Position numbers and translations under genes: made by a program. Below are positions 1 to 10,650 of a stretch of 48,295 bases of DNA, piece after piece. The notes under the pieces were generated by a model. That model made no database searches and was not told the origin of the DNA. It saw only the letters and a program-made list of their open reading frames with translations. Source of the stretch: Actinomycetes bacterium (GTDB lineage Bacteria; Actinomycetota; Thermoleophilia; BMS3ABIN01); NCBI GenBank assembly GCA_024275795.1, contig JAJRYJ010000118.1, positions 1 to 48,295 on the forward strand, read 5' to 3'. Every line of letters begins with the position of its first letter. The stretch's first letter is position 1.

Positions 1-894
1 AGAGCCGTTAAGCCCACCGGCGGCGCCGTGGAGCTGCTGTTCCTCAGGCGCCGGGGGGAGAGGCTCTGGGAGGTGCTGGCAAAGCCGTCGGCCCGTCTGC
101 GAGAGGGCATGGAGCTGCGCCTCGCCCGGGGTACCGAGCTGCGCCTCGCCCGGGGGCCGGCCGCCGCCGGCGCGCCTTTCAGCTTGAAGCGTGGCCTCGG
201 CGACGGCCGCTGGCTGCTGAAAAACCAGAGCGGCATCGAGACCGAGGATCTGCTGGAACAAGTGGGTGAGATGCCGCTGCCGCCATACATCCATGAGAAG
301 CTTGATGAACCTGAGCGGTATCAGACGGTTTACGCATCCGAGACCGGTTCGGCCGCCGCTCCTACGGCGGGGCTGCATTTCACACCGCAGCTGATCGAGC
401 GCATACGGGGCGCGGGCATCACCCTGGCGCCGCTCACCCTCCACGTGGGCCTCGACACCTTTCGCCCGGTCAGCGAGGAACAGCTGGAGCTTCACCGCAT
501 CCACAAGGAGCAGTACGCCATGCCGGCGCGGACCCGCGAGGCTGTCAGGCGGACGAGGCGGCGGGGCGGCAGGGTGCTGGCCGTGGGTACGACAACGGTG
601 CGCGTGCTGGAGACGGTGTTAGCCGAGCCCGGTGAAAAGAGCTCTGCTGAAGGGACGGAAGCAACGGTTGAGCCATCCGGCGTGTTCCAGGGGGAAACGG
701 ACCTGTTCATCACTCCCGGGCATCGGTTCCGGGCGGTCGACATGTTGCTGACCAATTTCCATCTGCCGCGCTCGACGCTGCTGGCGCTGGTGATGGCCTT
801 CGCCGGCATTGATGAGACACGCAGGCTTTACCGCGAGGCCGTCAGGGAGAGGTACCGTTTCTACAGTTTCGGCGACGCCATGCTGCTGCTGTGA
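1..894 (+). CDS. queA: S-adenosylmethionine:tRNA ribosyltransferase-isomerase (QueA), 5' end missing
   Basis: QueA transfers and isomerises the ribosyl moiety of AdoMet onto preQ1 at the tRNA wobble position, giving epoxyqueuosine. The frame is open to base 1, and the residues before the first internal GTG at 28 (RAVKPTGGAVELLFL) are typical QueA sequence, so the gene starts upstream of the window. Family blocks visible are AAPTAGLHFTPQL, GTTTVRVLE, GETDLFITPGHRF and TNFHLPRSTLLALVMAFAG, ending with the usual RYRFYSFGDAMLL. About 45 N-terminal residues are probably missing. One oddity is a 24-base tandem duplication at 112-156 that repeats ELRLARG in the poorly conserved part after the first strand. 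tgt, the partner of queA in queuosine synthesis, lies 2.4 kb downstream on the same strand. Identification is secure. Confidence 0.95.
   Translation, partial: RAVKPTGGAVELLFLRRRGERLWEVLAKPSARLREGMELRLARGTELRLARGPAAAGAPFSLKRGLGDGRWLLKNQSGIETEDLLEQVGEMPLPPYIHEKLDEPERYQTVYASETGSAAAPTAGLHFTPQLIERIRGAGITLAPLTLHVGLDTFRPVSEEQLELHRIHKEQYAMPARTREAVRRTRRRGGRVLAVGTTTVRVLETVLAEPGEKSSAEGTEATVEPSGVFQGETDLFITPGHRFRAVDMLLTNFHLPRSTLLALVMAFAGIDETRRLYREAVRERYRFYSFGDAMLLL
112..156 (+). repeat. 24-bp in-frame tandem duplication inside queA
   Basis: Bases 112-135 and 136-156 carry the same 21-base unit (gagctgcgcctcgcccgggg plus one more base that differs by context), so the protein reads ELRLARGT then ELRLARGP. 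The period is 24 bases, which keeps the frame. It sits in a loop region of QueA and looks like a recent slippage event. Confidence 0.8.
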
Positions 895-940
895 GTAGCA
901 GGAAACGACGCCGGCGGAAGGGTCTGTCACACGTGATCAC

Positions 941-1840
941 ATGGGCGCGATAGCAAGATATCACCTTGTACTTCTAATCTTCGGCCTCATGGCCGCCGGT
1001 GTGCTCGTGTATGCGTATGTATCGGACGGAGACGATGGCACGGCTGAACAGACCGGGACCCCGACAGCGCCCGGAGTCACCAGCATCGTCGGGCCCGCAG
1101 AGCCGGACGAGATACCGAACATCTCGGCCGTCGGCACCACCGTGACGAACCCGGGGCGTGCGGCTGACGCGGCGTCTGTGCAGCAGCCCTCAGCAGCAGG
1201 CAGCCTCACGGGAAAGGTGATCTGCATCGACCCGGTCCACGCCGCCGACGCTGACCTGGGCAGCGAACCCACCGGTCCCGGTTCCCCGGACACCAAGGTC
1301 AAGGACCCGGGCGGCAGCAGCGGCACGGTCAGCGGCGCCCCCGAACACGTGATCACCCTGGCCATATCAATGCAGCTCAGGCAGCAGCTGGAAGCCCGGG
1401 GGGCCACCGTGGTGATGACCCGCGAGGGAGAATCCTTCAGCGGCGGCAACCGCGAGCGCGCCCAGGTGGCCAACCAGGCCAGGGCGGACCTTTTTATCAG
1501 GATACACTGCGACGGTTCCACCAATCCGTCCTACCGGGGTGTCAGTACGCTCTATCCCGCGCTCATATCCGGCTGGACCGACGATATTCTCCCAGCAAGT
1601 CGTGACGCCGCCGCCGCCGTGCAGGCCTCTATGGTGGCGGCCACCGGCGCCCCGGACAACGGCACCGTCGCCCGCAGCGACATCACGGGTTTCAACTGGG
1701 CGGATGTGCCGGCAATCCTGGTGGAGACGGGGTTCCTTACCAACCCGGAGGAGGATGCATTGCTCAACAGCGCCGGGTATCAGGCACAGGTGGCGACGGG
1801 GATTGCGCGCGGGGTTCTTGCTTTCCTGCAGCCGGCGTAA
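941..1840 (+). CDS. Membrane-anchored N-acetylmuramoyl-L-alanine amidase (Amidase_3)
   Basis: A zinc amidase that cleaves the bond between MurNAc and the stem peptide in peptidoglycan, acting outside the cell. Residues about 8-27 form one hydrophobic signal/anchor helix, followed by a low-complexity Thr/Ala/Pro-rich linker to about 88 and then the catalytic domain to the C-terminus. Zinc ligands expected for the family are present: H100 in IDPVH, E135 in APEHVITLAI, H189 in FIRIHCD. The catalytic glutamate is E262 in ILVETGFLTNPEE. The loop after the first ligand is about 25 residues longer than in minimal CwlD/AmiC enzymes. No strong Shine-Dalgarno sequence precedes the ATG, but the start gives a clean signal anchor. 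It follows queA by 46 bases and is convergent with the small gene ending at 1911. Confidence 0.92.
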   Translation: MGAIARYHLVLLIFGLMAAGVLVYAYVSDGDDGTAEQTGTPTAPGVTSIVGPAEPDEIPNISAVGTTVTNPGRAADAASVQQPSAAGSLTGKVICIDPVHAADADLGSEPTGPGSPDTKVKDPGGSSGTVSGAPEHVITLAISMQLRQQLEARGATVVMTREGESFSGGNRERAQVANQARADLFIRIHCDGSTNPSYRGVSTLYPALISGWTDDILPASRDAAAAVQASMVAATGAPDNGTVARSDITGFNWADVPAILVETGFLTNPEEDALLNSAGYQAQVATGIARGVLAFLQPA

Positions 1841-1854
1841 GCGCCGATCCATAC

Positions 1855-1895
1855 TTCCCGGGATGATGATTCCGCCGGGCCGTGCTGCCCGGGAA
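1855..1895. terminator. Inverted repeat between convergent genes
   Basis: TTCCCGGG at 1855-1862 and CCCGGGAA at 1888-1895 form a perfect 8-bp stem around a 25-base GC-rich spacer. It lies just past the amidase stop and before the stop of the opposing gene, where a bidirectional transcript end would be expected. There is no T-tract, so an intrinsic terminator is only a guess. Confidence 0.3.
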
Positions 1896-1910
1896 GAGAT
1901 TCCCGCCGCG

Positions 1911-2237
1911 TCAGACTTCCTGGGGGCGGTTCTTGTCCAGCGGCACGACCATCTTCACGGTGTCCAGCTTGAGGATGAGCGTGTCGGCGTGGCGCGGCGG
2001 CTCGTCCGGATGCCTCAATTTCCGGAAGGTCGCCTGGGTGACCGGGATGTAATGCAGCTCCTTCATGTTCAGCAGATCGCTGATGCGTGACTGGTAGCCG
2101 CCCGGCTTGATATGCATGAAACCTTCGATCTCGTAATCTTCCGTGGTGATCAGGACCTTGATCGGTTTTGTCTGGATCGAGGAGCCCATGCTCTGGCCCG
2201 CCTGCCCGATCGGGTTGATTCTAGCCTTTTCGCCCAT
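1911..2237 (-). CDS. Conserved small protein, DUF6812-like
   Basis: A soluble 108-residue protein without signal or membrane segment. After about 25 polar residues it contains a stretch (IKVLITTEDYEIEGFMHI, then GGYQSRISDLLN and LHYIPVTQATFR) resembling the small beta-rich DUF6812-type proteins, in which a basic strand is followed by a GGR/QSRISD(Y/L)LN turn. The C-terminal part (ADTLILKLDTVKMVVPLD) is predicted beta strand. The ATG at 2237 is preceded by AAGGGGTGG at good spacing, which supports the start. It lies 93 bases downstream of the caspase-like gene on the same strand and could share its transcript. Function is unknown and the family assignment comes from memory of the motif only. 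Confidence 0.7.
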   Translation of the reverse strand: MGEKARINPIGQAGQSMGSSIQTKPIKVLITTEDYEIEGFMHIKPGGYQSRISDLLNMKELHYIPVTQATFRKLRHPDEPPRHADTLILKLDTVKMVVPLDKNRPQEV

Positions 2238-2330
2238 TGTTGCCCACCCCTTGTTCGACTGCTATATCCTGCCGTGCTGATGTGATTCCATCGGCAGCGC
2301 GGCGTGTAAAGTTGAACGCCGCGTCCGGGC

Positions 2331-4429
<2,099 letters not shown>

Positions 4430-4459
4430 TATGGCAAAGGCCAAGCGAAAGGAGAGACA

Positions 4460-4885
4460 TTGATTCCATCCTGGATGACCATCATCGCCCAGGAGGGCGG
4501 CTCCACGAACAGCTACATGACGTTCGCCATCATCGGCGTCTTTATCGCCATCTTCTATTTCCTGCTGATCAGGCCGGGACAGAAGCAGAAGAAGGCCCAC
4601 CAGGAGCTGGTCGATTCCCTGGGCAAGGGGGACGAGGTGATGACCGCCGGCGGGCTCTACGGCATCATCACCAAGGTGGAGGGCGACGCCGTCATGCTGG
4701 AGATAGCCCGCAAGACCGAGATCAGGCTGGCCAAGAACTCCATCGCACGCGTGGTGAACGCTGAAGAGGATGATTACGAGGAAGAGGACTACGAGGAAGA
4801 GGAGCTGGAGGAAGCGGAAGACGGCGAGGATGAAGATGTGGAAGCGGAAGCAGACGGCGGGGAAGCGGACGGGGAAGAGGAATAG
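4460..4885 (+). CDS. yajC: Preprotein translocase subunit YajC with long acidic tail
   Basis: YajC associates with SecDF and supports protein export. A short N-terminus leads into one transmembrane helix (about residues 20-38, AIIGVFIAIFYFLLIRP), then the conserved cytoplasmic part with KGDEVMTAGGLYGIITKV. The protein ends in about 45 almost purely Glu/Asp residues, which is unusual in length and makes it 141 residues instead of about 90-110. The start is TTG at 4460 behind GGAGAG. It lies 30 bases after tgt and 6 bases before the next gene, so it is cotranscribed with both. Confidence 0.93.
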   Translation: MIPSWMTIIAQEGGSTNSYMTFAIIGVFIAIFYFLLIRPGQKQKKAHQELVDSLGKGDEVMTAGGLYGIITKVEGDAVMLEIARKTEIRLAKNSIARVVNAEEDDYEEEDYEEEELEEAEDGEDEDVEAEADGGEADGEEE

Positions 4886-4891
4886 GCAGCA

Positions 4892-5596
4892 GTGCAGCTT
4901 GAGATCGCCGTCAGCAAGATAGACAAGTACGGGGTCTCTCCTGGCGGGGACACGGTGGAGATCACGGAGCGCCCCACCGGGGGGCTCAGCGTCGTCCTCT
5001 CGGACGGGCAGGGCTCCGGCGAGGCGGCCAAGGCCATCAGCTCCTTCGTGGTCTCGAAGGCCATCTCGCTGATCGCCGACGGCGCCCGTGACGGCGCCGT
5101 GGCGCGGGCGGTGCATGACGCGCTCTATGCGCGGCGGCGCGCCCAGGTGTCCGCCACGCTGACGATCATCTCGGCCGACACCAACCACCAGCAACTGGTG
5201 ATATCGAGGAACTCCAACTGTCCCGTGCTGGTGATCGGTGGCGGAGAGCGCCTGGTCCTGGACCAGGAGACGCAGCCCATCGGCACCCAGAGGATGATCA
5301 AGCCGCACATCCGCCAGTTCGACCTCTCCGAACAGCGGACGGTGGTCGCCTTCTCCGACGGCATCCTCTCGGCGGGCAGGAGCGCCGGCGCGGCCTGTGA
5401 GGCGGGCGCGCTGCTTGAGAAGGCGGAAAGCCTGGCAGGCCGGGACTGCGAGGCGATCAGCGGCGGCATGCTGCAGTGGGCCGTCGAGCGCGACCAGGGC
5501 CGTCCCTCGGACGATATCAGCGTCGTGGCGCTGAAGATAGCCGCCCGCGGCGAGGGGCGGGATACCAGGGAGATGACGGTTCGTTACCCCTTATAG
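4892..5596 (+). CDS. SpoIIE-family PP2C serine phosphatase
   Basis: A stand-alone PP2C-type phosphatase domain of the SpoIIE/RsbX class, which dephosphorylates anti-anti-sigma or similar regulators using two metal ions. Metal-binding acidic motifs are seen at VVLSDGQGSGEAA (D38-G39), VVAFSDGILSAG and PSDDISVVALK near the C-terminus. There is no sensor domain, membrane segment or kinase partner, so its input is not visible. The start is GTG at 4892, six bases after yajC. Location inside the tgt-yajC-secDF run is probably positional rather than functional. The substrate is unknown. Confidence 0.88.
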   Translation: MQLEIAVSKIDKYGVSPGGDTVEITERPTGGLSVVLSDGQGSGEAAKAISSFVVSKAISLIADGARDGAVARAVHDALYARRRAQVSATLTIISADTNHQQLVISRNSNCPVLVIGGGERLVLDQETQPIGTQRMIKPHIRQFDLSEQRTVVAFSDGILSAGRSAGAACEAGALLEKAESLAGRDCEAISGGMLQWAVERDQGRPSDDISVVALKIAARGEGRDTREMTVRYPL

Positions 5597-5633
5597 GCGG
5601 TCAGGGACAGAAGCTCACGGGCAGGAGATGCGC

Positions 5634-5993
5634 TTGGCTGACAAACGCGAGACCTGCAGGGTGGTGATCGTCGGAGTCTGCGGCTCGGGCAAGACCCTGC
5701 TGGCGGACGGCCTGACGGAGCTGGGGTACGAAGCCCGCTCCGTCTCCCAGGAGCACTCGCTGGTGCCGGACCTCTTCCTGCACGGCGGCCCCGGCACGGT
5801 GATATACCTGGATGCGCGCGATGAGACGGTTTCCGCCCGCAAGCAGACGGGCTGGGAGCCGCGCCAGCTGGCGGACCAGCGGCGGCGGCTCAAGCTGGCC
5901 CGGGAAAAGGCCGACATCCACATCAGCACCGACGGCCTCGAGCCCGGTGAATTGCTGAGGAAAGCGGTGGCGGAGCTGGAGGCGGCGCTTTGA
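5634..5993 (+). CDS. Small P-loop NTP-binding protein of unknown function
   Basis: About 119 residues with a clear Walker A motif near the N-terminus (VVIVGVCGSGKTLL). A possible second nucleotide-contact segment is VIYLDARDETVSARKQ, and the C-terminal part is helical and charged. The size and the early P-loop recall small kinases, but no kinase-specific lid or base-binding motif is recognisable, so no substrate is assigned. An ATG at 5628 abuts its Shine-Dalgarno (AGGAG, 5623-5627), which is too close. TTG at 5634 has the correct 6-base spacing and is preferred. It follows the phosphatase gene by 37 bases, and its stop codon overlaps the secDF promoter. Confidence 0.75.
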   Translation: MADKRETCRVVIVGVCGSGKTLLADGLTELGYEARSVSQEHSLVPDLFLHGGPGTVIYLDARDETVSARKQTGWEPRQLADQRRRLKLAREKADIHISTDGLEPGELLRKAVAELEAAL

Positions 5994-6018
5994 CACCCCC
6001 CATTTTTTAACTTATGCT
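5990..6018 (+). promoter_or_regulatory. Consensus sigma-70-type promoter for secDF
   Basis: TTGACA at 5990-5995 and TATGCT at 6013-6018 are separated by exactly 17 bases. The -35 overlaps the stop codon of the preceding P-loop gene. Predicted start of transcription is near 6025, giving a leader of about 65 bases before the TTG start of secDF. Confidence 0.8.
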
Positions 6019-6088
6019 GTTTAGCTGGTTTGAAAAAAAGCGGGAACCGGTTTGGAGCCGGCCCGGAACCGACCGGAACTGACCTGTA

Positions 6089-8392
6089 TTGACTGATAAA
6101 CAGAAGAATCTCCTCATCCTGGGAGCCATAATCGTCCTGGTGGCCATCTCGCTGGTCATCATCTATCCGCCTTCGGAGAAGACAAAGCTCGGCCTGGACC
6201 TGCAGGGAGGCCTGGAGGTCGTGCTCGAGGCCCAGGGTGACGTCAACGAGGACAAGATGGAACAGGCGGAGCTGGTCATCCGCAACCGTGTCGACAAGCT
6301 GGGGGTTACCGAACCAGCCATCAACCGCCAGGGCACCAACCAGATCTCCGTGAGCCTGGCCGGCGTCTCCGAAGTAGACGAGGCCATGTCGCTCATCGGC
6401 AAGACGGCGATCCTCGAATTCAAGAAGGTCGATAATACCCTTACGGCCCAGATAGCGGACGGGACGATCACCGAGGCGGACCTGCCGGAGGGTAAGCAGC
6501 TGCTCTACCAGGTGGTGCGCGACGATGACGGCGAGATCAGGCGGGATGAAGAGGGCCAGCCCCTGAGGACGCCGTTCGTCGTTGACAGCGAACCGCTGAT
6601 GACCGGTGACGCCCTCGAGGGCGCCGAGGTAGGATACGACCAGTTCAACCGCGCCAAGGTGGACATGACCTTCACCAGCGACGGCCAGAAGCAGTTCGCC
6701 CAGGTGACGGAGGAGCTGGCCACGGCCGGCGCCATCAGCGGCGAAGTGCAGCGTATGGCCATCGTTCTCGATGACGAGGTCCAGTCGGCGCCCACCGTCA
6801 AGGAGAAGATCGACAGCGACACGGCGGAGATCACCGGCAACATCCCCTTCAAGGAAGTGGAGAACACGGTGCTGGTGCTGCAGACCGGCGCCCTGCCCGT
6901 AGAACTGGTCACCATCGACAAGAGCGAGATCAGCGCCACCCTGGGCGAGGATTCCCTCAGGCAGGGCCTGATCGCCGCCGCCGTCGGCATCGCCCTGGTG
7001 ATGGCCTTCATGGTCATCTGGTACCGTCTGCTGGGCGTGGTGGCGGTGCTGGCCATGATTATCTATGGCATCTTCTTCTACGCGGTGCTGACCAACCCCT
7101 GGAGCCCGGCTACGCTGACGCTCCCGGGCATCGCCGGCATGATCCTCACGGTCGGCATGGCGGCGGACGCCAACGTGGTCATCTTCGAGCGCATCAAGGA
7201 AGAGGTGCGCAGCGGCAAGACCATCCGCTCCGCTGTGGGTTCGGGCTACAGCAAGGGTTTCAAGACCATCCTCGACGCCAACGCCGTGACCCTGATTACC
7301 GCCTTCATCATCTTCTGGGTGGCGACGGCCGGCGTCAAGGGCTTCGCGCTGACGCTGATGATCGGTGTCGTCATCAGCATGTTCACGGCTGTGGTAGCCA
7401 CGCGGGCGATGCTAAGCCTGCTGGCCAACGTGCGGCTCTTCAACAATCCTGCCGTCATGGGCCTCAAGGTCAAGAGCAAGGAAGAGAGCTGGTTCAGGTT
7501 CGACATCGTCGGCAGGAAGTCCCTGTGGTTCGCCATTTCCGGATTGATAATCCTGGTTTCCATTTTCAGCCTGTCGACCAAGGGGCTCAACCTGGGAATC
7601 GACTTCAAGAGCGGCAGCCAGCTGACGGTCAGCTTCAACAACGAAGCCTCGGTCGAGGACCTGCGTAGCGCCCTGGCGGACAACGGCTACGAGGACGCGG
7701 TCATCCAGACCGTCGACGAGGGGCGCTTCAAGGTGACGCTGCCGTCCCTGACGACGGAGGAGGAGGGCGCGATCATCAGCTCCCTCGACGGTTCCTACGG
7801 GGTGGCGGAGAAATCCTGGAAGAGCGTCGGTCCCACCTTCGGCCGGCAGGTGGTCAACTCGATGCTGCAGGCCATCATCTTCGCCTGGCTGCTGATCGTC
7901 GCCTATGTCTCATTCCGCTTTGAATACAAGTTCGCCGTCGCCACCATCGCGGCGCTTATCCATGACCTGCTGATAACAGTGGGGGTCTATTCCCTCACCG
8001 GCCGCGAGGTCACCACCGCCACGGTGGCGGCCGTGCTGACCATCCTGGGGTATTCCCTCTATGACACCATCATCGTCTTCGACCGTGTCAGGGAGAACCA
8101 GCCGCGGGCGCGCCGCGGCACCTACGGCCAGATGGTCAATGAGTCGATCTCCGAGGTGATCGTCCGTTCCCTGATCACCACGCTCACCACGCTGATGCCC
8201 GTGGCCTGCCTGCTGGCTTTCGGCGGTGAGACGCTCAAGGACTTCGCCTTCGCGCTGCTGGTGGGCATCGCGTCCGGCACCTACTCTTCCATATTCGTGG
8301 CCGCGCCGCTGCTGACTTTCTGGAAAGAGCGCGAGAAGCGCTACCGCCCGGCCAGCGCCAAGGGGAGCAAGGGCAAGGCCGCCAAGGCCTGA
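6089..8392 (+). CDS. secDF: Fused protein-export membrane protein SecDF
   Basis: SecD and SecF in a single 767-residue chain; the complex uses proton motive force to pull proteins out of SecYEG. The SecD half has the first helix (about 7-27), LGLDLQGGLEVVLEA, a periplasmic P1 domain and five helices including LPGIAGMILTVGMAADANVVIFERIKEE. SecF begins near residue 460-470 with helix 1 and GIDFKSGSQLTVSF, where most SecF proteins have GIDF(T/R)GG. It ends with GYSLYDTIIVFDRVREN and the last helices. A short basic cytoplasmic tail closes the protein. The start is TTG at 6089 with only a weak ribosome-binding site. The gene has its own promoter upstream and lies in the usual place after yajC. Confidence 0.96.
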   Translation: MTDKQKNLLILGAIIVLVAISLVIIYPPSEKTKLGLDLQGGLEVVLEAQGDVNEDKMEQAELVIRNRVDKLGVTEPAINRQGTNQISVSLAGVSEVDEAMSLIGKTAILEFKKVDNTLTAQIADGTITEADLPEGKQLLYQVVRDDDGEIRRDEEGQPLRTPFVVDSEPLMTGDALEGAEVGYDQFNRAKVDMTFTSDGQKQFAQVTEELATAGAISGEVQRMAIVLDDEVQSAPTVKEKIDSDTAEITGNIPFKEVENTVLVLQTGALPVELVTIDKSEISATLGEDSLRQGLIAAAVGIALVMAFMVIWYRLLGVVAVLAMIIYGIFFYAVLTNPWSPATLTLPGIAGMILTVGMAADANVVIFERIKEEVRSGKTIRSAVGSGYSKGFKTILDANAVTLITAFIIFWVATAGVKGFALTLMIGVVISMFTAVVATRAMLSLLANVRLFNNPAVMGLKVKSKEESWFRFDIVGRKSLWFAISGLIILVSIFSLSTKGLNLGIDFKSGSQLTVSFNNEASVEDLRSALADNGYEDAVIQTVDEGRFKVTLPSLTTEEEGAIISSLDGSYGVAEKSWKSVGPTFGRQVVNSMLQAIIFAWLLIVAYVSFRFEYKFAVATIAALIHDLLITVGVYSLTGREVTTATVAAVLTILGYSLYDTIIVFDRVRENQPRARRGTYGQMVNESISEVIVRSLITTLTTLMPVACLLAFGGETLKDFAFALLVGIASGTYSSIFVAAPLLTFWKEREKRYRPASAKGSKGKAAKA

Positions 8393-8552
8393 GCGCCGTT
8401 CCCGGTCCGCAGCAGCCGGCGCAGGTTCAAAAACCGCTCTCGCGGGTAAAATCCAAACCACCGGCTGCAAACACTAATCTTTTCAGCGATCCGTGCCGTT
8501 ACTGGTTTCACGTATCGGCGACGCCGGTGGCGGCTGACAGGAAGGAAAGGCG

Positions 8553-8924
8553 ATGAACGAACTTCTGCAGAGGAGCATTCTGCTCACCATCGGCGCAGCC
8601 GCATTGACGCTGGAAATGACCGAATCGCTGGCTTCCGAAATGGTGAAACGCGGGCAGGAGACCACGGAGGAGAGCCGCAAGGCCGTCGAGGAGTTCATGG
8701 ACAGGGCCAGGGACGAGGCCCGTTCCTTCCGTGGCAACATGGATTCGAGCCTCAAGAAGACGCTGAGCGACATCGGCGTGCCTTCCAGGGAACAGCTCGC
8801 GGAGATGGAGCTGAAGATCGCCCAGCTGGAGCACCGGCTCTCGCTGCTGGAGAACGGCGGCGCCGCATCCGCAGCCGGCGACTCACGGGCTGAGGGCTCC
8901 GGGGAGAAGCCTGAAGACGACTAG
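8553..8924 (+). CDS. Phasin-like coiled-coil protein
   Basis: A 123-residue, almost wholly helical protein. A short hydrophobic N-terminus (LLTIGAAALTLEMTESLA) is followed by amphipathic charged helices (MVKRGQETTEESRKAVEEF, and a heptad segment ELKIAQLEHRLSLLE near residues 95-110) and a disordered Gly/Ala/Glu tail. This is the pattern of phasin or PhaF-type granule-associated proteins. The ATG at 8553 has AGGAAGG upstream. The UbiB-family kinase gene follows after 14 bases; this phasin-UbiB pairing recurs in several Gram-positive lineages. No PHA synthase is in the window, so a polyester-granule role is unproven. Confidence 0.75.
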   Translation: MNELLQRSILLTIGAAALTLEMTESLASEMVKRGQETTEESRKAVEEFMDRARDEARSFRGNMDSSLKKTLSDIGVPSREQLAEMELKIAQLEHRLSLLENGGAASAAGDSRAEGSGEKPEDD

Positions 8925-8938
8925 GGGGGTACCTGGCG

Positions 8939-10600
8939 ATGCCACTGACCCGCAGCGTCAGAAACGTAGATCGCATGCGGCACATCACCGAAGTCGCCGT
9001 CAAGCACGGCTTCGGTTATATCTTTGAGCGCCATCGGCTGCCGCACCTGTTTCCCCGCAAGAAACGGCCCCCCAGGCAGCCCCCCGGCAGCATTGGCAAG
9101 CACATCCGCGAGATGCTGGAGGAGCTGGGACCCACCTTCGTCAAGTTCGGCCAGCTGCTGAGCACCCGCCCGGACCTCGTTCCCGCGGATATCATCGTCG
9201 AACTGCGCAAGCTCCAGGACGAAGTGCGCGAGTTCCCCGTGGAGCAGGCACACGCCAGCATCGAGGCGGAGCTTGGCCTCTCGGTGGAGCAGCTCTCTCT
9301 TGAGTTCGACGACAAGCCCATCGCCGCCGCCTCCATCGGCCAGGTGCACCGGGCGGTGCTGCCCAACGGCGACCCGGTGATCGTCAAGGTACAGCGCCCC
9401 GAGGCCCAGAAGCAGGTGCAGTCGGACCTGGACCTGCTATACCAGATCGCGCACCTGGTGGCGGACTACTCACGGCACGAACTGTTCTTCGACCCCGTGG
9501 CGGTGGTTGACCAGTTCTCCCGCGGCATCCGTAACGAACTGGATTACCGCATCGAGGCCCGCAACGCTGAACGTTTCCTGGGATTCTTCGAGGACGACGA
9601 TTCCGTCGTCATCCCCAGGGTCTACTGGCAATACAGCACCGCCAAGGTCCTGACCCTGGAATACGTCGAGGGCACCCAGGTGGCGGACCTGGACCTGGAG
9701 GCCTTGGACATGGCGGAACGCAAGCAGGTGGCGACCGTGATCGCCGAGGCCTGGTTCAAGCAGATCTTCATCGACGGTTTCTTCCACGGCGATCCCCACC
9801 CCGCCAACATCCTGGTGCAGGACTGCGGCACCATCGCCCTGGTGGATTTCGGCATCGCCGGCCGTCTCAGCGAGAAGGAGCGCCAGAATATCATCAACCT
9901 CTTCATCGACGTGATGAATGAGCGTATCGACAGGGTGCCGCGGCGGCTGGCGGCGCTGGGGGTGCAGTTCCCCGCTGAGAAGGAGGAGGAGTTCGTCGTG
10001 GAGGCCCGCGACATGTTCGCCAAGTACTTCGGCGCCAGCCTGGGCCAGCTTGACCCGGTGAGCGTCTTCAGGGACATCTTCGGCGCCATCTACCGCCTGA
10101 AGCTGAAGCTGCCCACCCAGTACCTGCTGCTGGACCGGGCCGTGGCTACGCTGGAGGGCATCGGTACCCAGATCTGCCCCCAGTTCAACGTTTTCGAGGT
10201 GGTCGAGCCCTATGCCAGGGAGTTCATGAGCAAGCGCTATTCCCCGGACATGCTGCTGGCGCGCGGCAGCGAGGAGTTGCAGAGCTACGCGACCGTTTTC
10301 ATGGATTTTCCCTTCCAGCTGCATGACGCCATGGAACAGTTGCGCCGGGGTGACGTGAAAGTGAATTTCGTCCACAGGAACCTGGAGAACGTCATGCGGC
10401 GCCTGACGGTGCTGACCAACAGGCTGGTGGTGGCCATTGTCCTGGCGGCGGTCATCCTCGGCTCCTCGGTCATCGGCCTCTTCGCTACGGAGGGGCCGCA
10501 GATACTGGGAATCTCCGTGTTCGCCCTTTTCGGATACCTGATTTCGGCGTTTTTCGGCCTCTGGCTGGTGGTGGGCATCTTGAGGACCGGCAGGTTATAG
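8939..10600 (+). CDS. UbiB/AarF/ABC1-family atypical kinase
   Basis: ABC1-family protein-kinase-like protein, possibly affecting quinone or lipid metabolism at the membrane. Hallmarks in order are GPTFVKFGQLLSTRPDLVP (KxGQ motif), the Ala-rich nucleotide loop AAASIGQVHRA, the ATP-lysine strand VIVKVQRPEA, the catalytic loop FFHGDPHPANILV and the metal motif LVDFGIAGRL. Two C-terminal transmembrane helices (about 490-550, separated by ATEGPQ) anchor it, as is typical. At 553 residues it is full length. The start ATG lies 14 bases after the phasin-like gene behind a G-rich site. Since no ubiquinone genes are nearby, the ubiB name should not be taken as proof of function. Confidence 0.93.
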   Translation: MPLTRSVRNVDRMRHITEVAVKHGFGYIFERHRLPHLFPRKKRPPRQPPGSIGKHIREMLEELGPTFVKFGQLLSTRPDLVPADIIVELRKLQDEVREFPVEQAHASIEAELGLSVEQLSLEFDDKPIAAASIGQVHRAVLPNGDPVIVKVQRPEAQKQVQSDLDLLYQIAHLVADYSRHELFFDPVAVVDQFSRGIRNELDYRIEARNAERFLGFFEDDDSVVIPRVYWQYSTAKVLTLEYVEGTQVADLDLEALDMAERKQVATVIAEAWFKQIFIDGFFHGDPHPANILVQDCGTIALVDFGIAGRLSEKERQNIINLFIDVMNERIDRVPRRLAALGVQFPAEKEEEFVVEARDMFAKYFGASLGQLDPVSVFRDIFGAIYRLKLKLPTQYLLLDRAVATLEGIGTQICPQFNVFEVVEPYAREFMSKRYSPDMLLARGSEELQSYATVFMDFPFQLHDAMEQLRRGDVKVNFVHRNLENVMRRLTVLTNRLVVAIVLAAVILGSSVIGLFATEGPQILGISVFALFGYLISAFFGLWLVVGILRTGRL

Positions 10601-10650
10601 CCGATATTCCCGGGGACAAAGGCCATTTTTTGGCGTATCATTAACCTGTC

